Below are positions 1-8,400 of a stretch of 22,344 nucleotides of DNA, piece by piece (position 1 is the stretch's first letter; every line of letters starts with the position of its first letter). Under the pieces are notes generated by a model. It searched no databases, was not told the origin of the DNA, and saw only the letters and a list, made by a program, of their open reading frames with translations. Where the stretch lies: positions 1 through 22,344 of the forward strand of contig CAZYJD010000029.1 of assembly GCA_964647785.1 (NCBI GenBank), read 5' to 3'. The DNA comes from CAZYJD01 sp964647785. Its GTDB lineage: Bacteria > Bacteroidota > Bacteroidia > NS11-12g > UBA9320. A program made the translations under genes and the position numbers.

Positions 1-1640
1 ATGCCTGGCATTTCGGTTCGAGAAGCTTGGATGGTGGAATTGATTTATGGGAAAGGGGGACACCCTCCAATGATTTCAATTCTTCAGATTACAATGGATC
101 AAATGCCTGGGTAACAGACTTGGATGCAGATATTACCATCGGAGCATATCGCTGCGCTTTGTTAACACCCGATTATAACATGAAACGAACTGGAACATAT
201 ACCTTCAGCTTTCTGAAATCCATGGCTGTTAACTACTGCAATGCCCCTTTTGCTGTTCAAGTACAATATTCAACAGATAAAGGTGCTTCATGGCAACGTT
301 TGGGCGATGAGAACTCCGGCAAGAATTGGTACAACAGGGGATCGAGTACTTGTGCCACCTGCTGCATTGTGAGTTCAATTTTCAGTGACAGAACGGGTTG
401 GACAACGAATGCAACAAAAGATACGACCTCTTATAATATTTCGTTTCTAGGAGGAAATGCATCTGTTCGGTTCAGATTGGTACTTTCAGTGACATCCGGT
501 TACGGCTCTTTCGGTTATCAAGCAGATGGGTTTCTGCTTGATGATATAGCCATTAGCGGTCCCACCAATGCCCCCATTGAGCCGGAAATTGAAATTGTCA
601 AGGCCATCAAAACAGAGCCATTGGGTCCGAATGATTCGATCGATTTTTACTCGCCCAATGGTAAAATCATGGCCACCATCAAGAATAAAAGCACACATGA
701 TTTTGGTCTCACCCGTGTTGAGATAGATACCGCTGCCATTGCCACCAAAAATTTCAGCACCAACACCGATAGTTCGCGGCGAATCATGTTTAAAACCATT
801 AAGGTGAAGCCCACATCAAATGATACTGCAGCTGACTATGATATTTGGCTATACTTCCGCTCTGAAGAAAGAGATAGCTGGGAAAGCACCACCGGTTATT
901 CGAAGTTCTTATTAAACCTGATCAAGAGTCCCACTGACATCGATAGCGGTACCATTGCAAATACCATTTATGGTTCATCACCGCAGGTGGTGTTTCGATC
1001 GGACTCAGGCATATCAGTTCGCGCGAGCTTCAGCAATGGGTTTTCAGGTTTTGGCGCCGGCAGAGATGGATCATTGGGGCCATTGAATGTGAGTTGGCTC
1101 AGTTTCTACGGAGAAAGAGCGCCAGAGAAATCGACCCTTTATTGGAAAACTGCTACCGAAACCAACAATAACTTTTTCTCCATCGAAAGGCATCAGGGTG
1201 ACACCAATGCGGTGGAGCTGGTAGGGCAGATAAATGGAGCGGGTAACAGCACAGAAATTAGATCTTATAGTTTTGAAGACTTCGGATCGGCGGCCTTTAA
1301 CCCAAAAACACTGTACTACCGAATTAAACAAACCGATTTCGATGGCAAAAGCAGCACCACTCCATGGATTCAGCTGGAACTTGATAAAACCGGAGTACCC
1401 AACATTGCCATCTGGCCAAATCCGGTGCGTCAAAGATTGTTTGTTCAAAGTTCAAATGGCCAGCAAGAAGTAGCATACCAACTCACCAATATACAAGGGC
1501 AATTAATCCGCAGCGGAAAAGGAAAAGGATGGTTTTCAATCGATGTTTCCGATTTGCCCAACGGGCCTTATTCCATTGAAATATTTAACCAAACACTCGG
1601 AAGCATGCATTCAGAAACCTTTAAGGTATTGAAGCAATAG
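1..1640 (+). CDS. Secreted surface protein with T9SS type A sorting domain (5'-truncated)
   Basis: The open frame runs in from the left edge (first full codon at base 3, reading AWHFGSRSLDGG), so the true start and signal peptide lie outside; about 545 residues are visible. The first ~180 residues look like a MAM/concanavalin-type jelly-roll: a WERGTPS motif, then CALLTPDYNM, ending in DGFLLDDIAISGP. A second beta-rich section (~185-340) has no family I can name. Residues ~360-455 match the fibronectin-like domain common before T9SS tails (LYWKTATETNNNFFSIER ... YYRIKQTDFDGKSS). The last ~75 residues are a type A sorting domain (IWPNPVRQRLFVQS ... DLPNGPYSIEIF). Such proteins cross the outer membrane by T9SS and are usually attached to the surface or released. 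No catalytic motif is visible in the part present. It converges on sucD with a 36-base gap. Confidence 0.85.
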   Translation, partial: AWHFGSRSLDGGIDLWERGTPSNDFNSSDYNGSNAWVTDLDADITIGAYRCALLTPDYNMKRTGTYTFSFLKSMAVNYCNAPFAVQVQYSTDKGASWQRLGDENSGKNWYNRGSSTCATCCIVSSIFSDRTGWTTNATKDTTSYNISFLGGNASVRFRLVLSVTSGYGSFGYQADGFLLDDIAISGPTNAPIEPEIEIVKAIKTEPLGPNDSIDFYSPNGKIMATIKNKSTHDFGLTRVEIDTAAIATKNFSTNTDSSRRIMFKTIKVKPTSNDTAADYDIWLYFRSEERDSWESTTGYSKFLLNLIKSPTDIDSGTIANTIYGSSPQVVFRSDSGISVRASFSNGFSGFGAGRDGSLGPLNVSWLSFYGERAPEKSTLYWKTATETNNNFFSIERHQGDTNAVELVGQINGAGNSTEIRSYSFEDFGSAAFNPKTLYYRIKQTDFDGKSSTTPWIQLELDKTGVPNIAIWPNPVRQRLFVQSSNGQQEVAYQLTNIQGQLIRSGKGKGWFSIDVSDLPNGPYSIEIFNQTLGSMHSETFKVLKQ

Positions 1641-1676
1641 GAAGAAAACAAAAAGTAGAAGCGGTGATTAAGCCGA

Positions 1677-2549
1677 TTAAGACTTCAGCAATTCAGCCAT
1701 CTTAGCTCCAATTTGAGCAGGTGAATCAACCACATGTATTCCGCAGTCGCGCATGATGGCTTTCTTGGCTTGTGCGGTATCGTCTTTACCGCCAACAATT
1801 GCACCGGCATGGCCCATGCGACGACCTTTGGGAGCAGTTTCTCCGGCGATAAAACCAACCACAGGCTTTGTACCGTTTTCTTTTATCCATTGGGCTGCTT
1901 CAGCCTCCATGCTTCCGCCAATCTCACCAATCATGATGATGCCCTCCGTTTCAGGATCGTTCATGAGCAACTCTACCGCTTCCTTGGTGGTGGTTCCGAT
2001 AATGGGGTCACCTCCTATACCGATGGCGGTGCTTTGGCCCAGGCCTTGTTTAGAAACCTGATCCACTGCTTCATACGTCAAAGTTCCTGACTTTGAGACG
2101 ATACCGACCGTTCCTTTTTTAAATATGAACCCGGGCATGATTCCAACTTTTGCTTCATCGGCAGTGATGATTCCGGGGCAGTTTGGACCAATCAGTCGAC
2201 AATCCTTGTCACTGAGATAATCCTTAACGACGATCATATCCTTCACAGGAATGCCTTCTGTGATACAAACAACCACTTTGATGCCTGCCTCAGCTGCTTC
2301 CATTACAGCATCGGCGGCAAAGGGTGGCGGAACAAATATGATGCTCACATCGGCTCCGGTATGTTCAACCGCTTCTTTAACTGTGTTGAAAACCGGTCGA
2401 TCGAGATGGCTCTGACCACCTTTACCGGGTGTAACACCACCTACCACATTGGTTCCGTATTCAATCATTTGTCCGGCGTGAAAAGTACCTTCACTCCCGG
2501 TGAAACCTTGTACAATGATTTTAGAATGCTTGTTTACTAATACTCCCAT
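1677..2549 (-). CDS. sucD: Succinyl-CoA synthetase (ligase) subunit alpha
   Basis: This is the alpha subunit of succinyl-CoA ligase of the TCA cycle, which interconverts succinyl-CoA and succinate with formation of ATP or GTP in the cytoplasm. At 290 residues it has the usual family length. The N-terminal CoA-binding Rossmann domain shows GFTGSEGTFHAGQMI at residues ~16-30. The ligase domain has GPNCPGIITADEAKVGIMPG at ~122-141 and SKSGTLTYEA at ~152-161. The phosphorylated active-site histidine is His246 in RRMGHAGAIVGG. The start is ATG, 15 bases downstream of a good -7 box. The partner beta subunit (sucC) is not adjacent, as is common in Bacteroidota. The downstream neighbour is convergent and unrelated. 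Confidence 0.97.
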   Translation of the reverse strand: MGVLVNKHSKIIVQGFTGSEGTFHAGQMIEYGTNVVGGVTPGKGGQSHLDRPVFNTVKEAVEHTGADVSIIFVPPPFAADAVMEAAEAGIKVVVCITEGIPVKDMIVVKDYLSDKDCRLIGPNCPGIITADEAKVGIMPGFIFKKGTVGIVSKSGTLTYEAVDQVSKQGLGQSTAIGIGGDPIIGTTTKEAVELLMNDPETEGIIMIGEIGGSMEAEAAQWIKENGTKPVVGFIAGETAPKGRRMGHAGAIVGGKDDTAQAKKAIMRDCGIHVVDSPAQIGAKMAELLKS

Positions 2550-2563
2550 AGCGAATTGAGCCG

Positions 2564-2571
2564 CAAAATTA
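2564..2571 (-). promoter_or_regulatory. -7 box of the sucD promoter
   Basis: On the minus strand the bases read TAATTTTG, a full match to the Bacteroidota -7 consensus TAnnTTTG, followed by CGGCTCAA. It lies 14 bases before the sucD ATG. No TTTG at the usual ~20-base spacing is seen upstream (candidate TTG triplets sit at 13 and 25 bases), so the -33 element is weak. Confidence 0.6.
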
Positions 2572-2682
2572 ATCTAAAAGTCCACAATGACCTACCCAAA
2601 AGAACAATATCAAAGGCCTTTCAGCAATCCAGAGAATCTGTTGTTCTGTGGGTGTTGTGTGGTGGATCTATTTTCCCCCTTC
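2572..2682. other. Short intergenic spacer between metH and sucD with an interrupted inverted repeat
   Basis: The spacer contains AGAACAA (2601-2607) and its inverse TTGTTCT (2641-2647), with the self-complementary AAAGGCCTTT between them. No T-tract follows, so it is not a convincing terminator for metH. The upstream part of the sucD promoter should lie here. Confidence 0.3.
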
Positions 2683-5340
2683 TCAAAGATTCGGAGCCAG
2701 CCACTTACGGGCTTCATCCATCGACCAAGCCTTTCTTTGTGCATAGTCTTTCAACTGGTCTTCGCCAATCTTTCCAACTGCAAAATACTTTGAAGCAGGA
2801 TGGGCAAAATAAAAGCCCGAAACCGAAGATGGCGGCGACATGGCGAAATGCTCCGTTAAGGTCATACCGGTGTGTTTTTCAACCTCCAGCAGTTTCCAAA
2901 GGGTTCCTTTTTCGGTATGATCAGGACAAGCGGGATAACCTGGTGCTGGTCTAATGCCTTTGTACTTCTCCCGAATTAATTCCTGATTTTCGAGTTTCTC
3001 TTCAGGGGCATACCCCCAGCTCTCCTTTCTCACTTTTTCATGCAGATACTCTGCAAGTGCTTCCGCCAAACGGTCAGCCAATACTTTCACCATGATGGCC
3101 TTATAGTCATCGTGCTCCGTTTCATGCGCTCTGGCTATCTCCTCTGCGCCGTGTATGCTCACCGCAAAAGCGCCCATATAATCTTTAGAATCTGAACTTA
3201 AAAAGTCAGCCAAACAGAGATTTGGAATGCCTGCACCCATTTTTCTCTGTTGCCTCAGAAAATGAAAACTTAGCTGATTGCCATTATTCAATGATATTGT
3301 AACATCGTTATCTTTTTGATACGCCTCAAAAACACCGAACACGGCCCGTGGCTGCAGAAGCTGATTGGCAATGATCTCATCCAGCATGCTTTGGGCATCT
3401 GCAAATACTTTTTGTGCTTCATCACCAACGATTTCATCACTGAGAATATCCGGATATCGGCCACTGAGCTCCCAAGCCTGAAAAAATGGTGTCCAGTCGA
3501 TGTATGCTTTAAGGGTTTCTAACGAAACATCATTTAAAACCTGTACGCCAATGTTCAGCGGGGGAATGGCCTGCTCGCTGAAATTCAGAACAGCCTTATT
3601 TCGCTGAGCTTCCGTATAAGGAAGTACAGCCTTTGCACCCTGCCTTCTGGCATGTTCATCTGCCAGGTTCTGATATTCTTCACGGTACTTAGCTGCCACT
3701 TCATCTTTATGATCAGACAATAAAGATCCGGCAACAGGAACAGATCTGCTCGCATCTAAAACATGGATGACTGGTTGTGAATACTTCGGTGCAATTTTAA
3801 CCGCGGTATGCACCCTGCTGGTGGTAGCCCCTCCGATTAACAAGGGTATTTTCATGCCTCTGCGCTCCATTTCTGAAGCAACGTGAACCATTTCGTCTAA
3901 GCTTGGTGTGATCAAGCCACTTAATCCTATAACATCCACATTGCGTTGAAGGGCTTCATCGAGAATTTTATCGGCCGGAACCATAACGCCGAGGTCGATG
4001 ATCTCGTAGTTATTGCAAGCCAATACCACTCCTACGATGTTCTTACCTATGTCGTGAACGTCTCCCTTAACCGTTGCCAATAAAATTTTTCCCTGGGCCC
4101 TGGCTTCCGGATTATCTGCTTTCTCTGCTTCAAGATAGGGTAAAAGATATGCAACGGCCTTTTTCATTACGCGCGCTGATTTTACCACCTGAGGCAGGAA
4201 CATCTTTCCTGAGCCGAATAAATCACCCACCACATTCATTCCATCCATCAAAGGGCCTTCGATCACCTGCAAGGGCTTGTCATAGGCCTGTCGTGCCTCC
4301 TCGGTGTCTTCATCAATGAAGTCTGTTATTCCTTTGACCAGGGCATGCTTTAAGCGCTCCCTTACGTCGGCATTTCTCCATTCGAGGGTTTCGGCCTCCT
4401 TTTTTTCTTTGCCGCCAACCGTTTTGGCATATTCAATCAAACGTTCAGTTGCATCGTCACGCCTGTTGAGTAATACATCCTCTACCCTTTGCAAAAGTTC
4501 AGCAGGAATCTCGTCATACACCTCAATCATTCCCGCATTAACGATTCCCATATCCATGCCGGCTTGTATGGCATGATACAGAAATGCACTGTGCATGGCT
4601 TCCCGAACCTTGTCGTTTCCTCTGAAGGAAAAGGAAATATTGCTCACCCCACCACTTACTTGCGCATGGGGCAAATTCTTTTTAATCCATCGGGTGGCTT
4701 CAATAAAATCTACCGCATAATTGTTGTGCTCTTCAATGCCTGTGGCCACGGTAAGGATGTTGGGATCAAAAATGATGTCCTGCGCGGGGAACCCTACTTT
4801 TTGGGTGAGCAGGTCGTAGCTTCTTTTACAGATCTTTATTCTCCTCTCATAGCTATCTGCCTGACCTTGTTCATCAAAGGCCATGACCACAACCGCTGCA
4901 CCATATTTCTTAATGAGTTGTGCCTGGCGAACGAACTCATCTTCACCACCTTTTAAACTAATGGAATTAACGATGCCCTTGCCCTGTAAAACTTTTAGTC
5001 CGGCCTCAATTATTTCCCATTTAGAAGAATCAATCATTACAGGAACTTTCGAAATATCGGGCTCGGCTGCGATGAGGTTCAGAAAGCGAACCATGGCCTC
5101 CTTCCCGTCGAGCATTCCTTCATCCATGTTCACGTCAATGACTTGAGCGCCATTTTCAACTTGTTGGCGGGCAACGGCAACGGCTTCGTCATAGTTGCCT
5201 GAAAGGATCAGTTTGGCAAACTTTCTACTGCCCGTAACATTGGTTCTTTCTCCAATATTGACAAAATTAGAGCCGGGACCTACCTCCAGCGCTTCTAAGC
5301 CTGATAATCTCAAATACGGATTGATGCTCCTTTCAGTCAT
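2683..5340 (-). CDS. metH: Cobalamin-dependent methionine synthase lacking the homocysteine-binding module
   Basis: The protein carries modules 2 to 4 of MetH, which moves a methyl group from methyltetrahydrofolate through methylcobalamin to homocysteine. The pterin (folate) domain spans residues ~15-280 (FVNIGERTNVTGSRKF; VPVMIDSSKWEII). The cap and B12 domain follow, with the cobalamin-ligand motif GDVHDIGKNI (DxHxxG) near residue 428, LSGLITPSLDEM and GGATTS. The C-terminal reactivation domain (~570-885) has the AdoMet motif RPAPGYPACPDH near residue 801. At ~885 residues it is about 340 shorter than full MetH (~1,230): the N-terminal zinc/homocysteine barrel is absent. No fragment of that barrel lies upstream, where the next gene is a surface protein. 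Split MetH is known in Bacteroidota, so a separate homocysteine methyltransferase gene is expected elsewhere. I chose the ATG at 5340 (MTERSINPYLRL); a TTG at 5349 is in frame but overlaps the -7 box. Confidence 0.95.
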   Translation of the reverse strand: MTERSINPYLRLSGLEALEVGPGSNFVNIGERTNVTGSRKFAKLILSGNYDEAVAVARQQVENGAQVIDVNMDEGMLDGKEAMVRFLNLIAAEPDISKVPVMIDSSKWEIIEAGLKVLQGKGIVNSISLKGGEDEFVRQAQLIKKYGAAVVVMAFDEQGQADSYERRIKICKRSYDLLTQKVGFPAQDIIFDPNILTVATGIEEHNNYAVDFIEATRWIKKNLPHAQVSGGVSNISFSFRGNDKVREAMHSAFLYHAIQAGMDMGIVNAGMIEVYDEIPAELLQRVEDVLLNRRDDATERLIEYAKTVGGKEKKEAETLEWRNADVRERLKHALVKGITDFIDEDTEEARQAYDKPLQVIEGPLMDGMNVVGDLFGSGKMFLPQVVKSARVMKKAVAYLLPYLEAEKADNPEARAQGKILLATVKGDVHDIGKNIVGVVLACNNYEIIDLGVMVPADKILDEALQRNVDVIGLSGLITPSLDEMVHVASEMERRGMKIPLLIGGATTSRVHTAVKIAPKYSQPVIHVLDASRSVPVAGSLLSDHKDEVAAKYREEYQNLADEHARRQGAKAVLPYTEAQRNKAVLNFSEQAIPPLNIGVQVLNDVSLETLKAYIDWTPFFQAWELSGRYPDILSDEIVGDEAQKVFADAQSMLDEIIANQLLQPRAVFGVFEAYQKDNDVTISLNNGNQLSFHFLRQQRKMGAGIPNLCLADFLSSDSKDYMGAFAVSIHGAEEIARAHETEHDDYKAIMVKVLADRLAEALAEYLHEKVRKESWGYAPEEKLENQELIREKYKGIRPAPGYPACPDHTEKGTLWKLLEVEKHTGMTLTEHFAMSPPSSVSGFYFAHPASKYFAVGKIGEDQLKDYAQRKAWSMDEARKWLAPNL

Positions 5341-5346
5341 GGTTTG

Positions 5347-5354
5347 CAAATTTA
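5347..5354 (-). promoter_or_regulatory. Candidate -7 box of the metH promoter, very close to the start codon
   Basis: The minus strand reads TAAATTTG (TAnnTTTG), and the metH ATG begins only 6 bases after it. A transcript started at the usual distance would be almost leaderless. No clear TTTG -33 element was seen upstream, so this could be chance in AT-rich DNA. Confidence 0.4.
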
Positions 5355-5386
5355 ATTGTTTCGATCAGCACCCTTTATACACAGAG

Positions 5387-5411
5387 AAAGGGAAGCCAAT
5401 GGCCTCCCTTT
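5387..5411 (-). terminator. Hairpin terminator after the giant PKD protein gene
   Basis: An 11-bp stem (5387-5397 with 5401-5411, one G-T wobble) closes a 3-base loop, 25 bases beyond the stop codon at 5437. On the minus strand the stem ends in CCCTTT followed by CTCTGTG, so the T-tract is short. The same hairpin may slow transcription in either direction. It separates the sigma-factor operon from metH. Confidence 0.6.
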
Positions 5412-5436
5412 CATCTTTTATTGGTAATTAAAAGAC

Positions 5437-8400
5437 TTAATCTCTAATAAGTGTTACTGTGCCGCTGATTGGTTCTAGACCATCATTCTCTTCACGGCTC
5501 TTGAGTTTATAGTTGATTACATAGAAGTAGGTTCCTTCCGGACACAATTTCTTGCCTTCATTCATTACCGTACCATCCCAATGCGTTTGGGCATCGGTGC
5601 TTTCGAATACCAGCTCACCCCAGCGGTTGTAGATTTTGATCTCGTATTCTTCTTCACCTTTCACTTCAATGATAAACTGATCGTTTACACCGTCGCCATT
5701 GGGCGTGAATACGTTGTAAGGAACAATCTTGGCGATGAAGTTATTGTTGATGGTCTGGCATGTGGTATCCTCACAACCCTCAGGGCTCACAGCAATCAGA
5801 CAAACTTCGTACTGACCCAGTTCCTCTCCGTAGTTGTGACATGGATTCTCATCCGTGCTCATTTCATTGAAGTCGGGCCCTATATGGCGGAAATCCCAAC
5901 GATAAGAAACCGCCCCTTGAGAGGTATTGGTAAAACAGAACTCAGGTTTGTTGGTGCTATCAATATCAAATGAAGCCTTCACATCCACCACGGTAATGGT
6001 CTTCTTCGCTGTATCAGGACAGGTTGGATAGAACGGAAGTGGTTGATACCATGGCGTCATAATTACCTGGTAGGTTCCACTTTGCTTGTAACTGTGGGTA
6101 ATGCTCTCTTCGGGGAAGAAACGGTTGGCTGTATCGCCATCACCAAACTCCCATGTAAATCGCTTGTATATGGTATCGGATTGTGAAGTGAAGGTGATGA
6201 GCTCATAAGGGCAAACCACACTGTCGCTAACGGTAAAGTCAGCCGCGGCTCTTGGAAGCACAATCACTTTCCGATAAATCCGATTCTCAATGAAGCTACT
6301 GGTGTCGGGATAAATTCTGTTACAACGGATATTTGTTCCCTGTATCGAGTCTATTTGTGTGAGATAGATGAAATACTCACCTGCTTTGGTGTACTGGTGG
6401 CGGAAAGTATCTCTGGTGGTAACAGAAGTAGTTGAGCTATCGCCCCAGTCAAAGATCCAGTCAGGCTGGAAGATAGGGTCACGGCTTACGTTCACCACTT
6501 CTACAAAATCATCCACACAGATAATCACAGAGTCTTCCCAGCGGCTGTTCAAAATTTCAAATTCAGGCTGAGGTCCGGCCACAAAGATTTGTTTCTCGAT
6601 GGTATCCGTACATCCCAGCAGTGAGTGTACAATCAACTTAACAGTAAAGATTCCATTCGAGGTATAGTTGTGAGATGGATTCTTCAGTACACTTCGGCGG
6701 GTTCCATCGCCGAAATCCCATTCCCACCAAACGATGCTATCACATGCTTCGCGCTTCTGCGGGCAAGTATCGTTCAATTGACAAGGATCGAATACCTGAG
6801 TGGCATCGAAGAAGGAAACAATGTTCTGACATTCCTGCAATGAGCTGTTGGATGCAAAATCTGCAGCAATTCCAGTAACAAAGGCTGTAAGGCGCAGGGT
6901 ATCGTGACAGAACATACTATCGCGGAAGGCCATGGTAACCTGATACTCTCCAGGTTTGTCATAAATGTGCTGGAATTTGATTGCTTTTTCAAAGTCATTC
7001 AATCCATCCGAAACGTCCCAATCAACCTCCTTGATTTCTCTCCAAGCGAATCTTGCAGGATCCTCCCAGAATTTCGTCAGTTCTATTGGATAGAAGCCAG
7101 GGTCATATGGATAGAAGTCCGCATCTCCATAATAGTAGTATCTCACACTATCATAAAGCGTAAGCGGTTCACCCATACATGCCGCTTTCTCTTCAAACTT
7201 GGCATCGATGAAAAAGCCAACATTCAGCATACCACGGTGCACGTTGTTACAACCAACAGTATTATCGAGGAAGAGTGTTGGGAACATGGCACCTCTTGAG
7301 CGCACCATTACCGTATCGGTGATGTTTGGGTCGCAAGCGTCACGAACCAATTGCGGCTCCCAGTATGGGAACTTATATACCCCCCAAATGGTATCAACTC
7401 CGCCGCTACCATTAGGCTTGAACAGGGTATCATAACCTTGAATGGAAGAATCTCTGAAGTGAAGTATTTCTTCAATGATAACCGAGTCAACTGCTTGTCC
7501 ACTGCCGTTGAACACACGCTGATAAACATATTGACCGTGTTGAGCAACGCTGCTGTCTCTTACAATTCTTCTCTTGCTGATGGGGAACAAATCACTCAAA
7601 CCAGTGGTATCCACGCAACCAAAGCTACCGTCACCCAGCATCAATGGAATTTCTTCTTCGCTGTAGTTCTGTATATCCAGTCCGGCATCTTCAAAATATT
7701 GCTTGATTGCAGGGCCTGATCTTGACTTATCGAAGTAATCTTCCCATTCGCGCAAAATAGCCGTAACAATGGTGTCAATGGTTTGAACGCCATATACCGG
7801 CCTGTTGGTACGCCGGACCACATAATTGAATTTCCAAGGCTCCCCATTCCAATTCACATCTTTATCGTTTCTGCTTGGAGATGGTCCTTTATAATCTGCG
7901 AAGTAGTAGAATTCCTCCACATACTGTTGGGTTTTACCAGGGGTGGTGTAACCCCAGTTCCAGGTAATCACCGAGATGCTATCCTGGTAGAAATCTTCGA
8001 GCAGGAAGTAAGCGGTATCACCCGCACAAATGGTTCTGGGTTCTACACCGGGTTCTACAATCTCGAAACGGGCATTCAAATACAGATAACGGAACATGTC
8101 GTTGTACCAGAAGGTATCAAGACATTCAGGCGGGTTGCCACCCGAGAAACCATTACCGACAATAAGGCCGGGAGTGAAGCTACCATTCTTTCTAAATTCA
8201 GGGTCATTTCCAATTTCACCAGCCGAATAGGCCTTTAGGATGGTTGTTCCCCATGGGGCAACAATATCATATGGCAACACAAATGGCAGTGGTGTAAATC
8301 CGGTGGTTAATACCCCACCGCTGTTGAAGGCCACCCAGTTGTTAATTCCTGCCAGTGAGTCATAGTTAATTTCAAACCAACTCTGCGTACAACCCGGCTT

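Noticed and set aside
1641..1676. Possible bidirectional terminator between gene 1 and sucD
   Set aside because: Only a CGG/CCG stem of a few bases is visible and there is no T-tract.
2601..2647. Interrupted inverted repeat AGAACAA / TTGTTCT as a metH terminator
   Set aside because: The arms are 33 bases apart and no T-tract follows.
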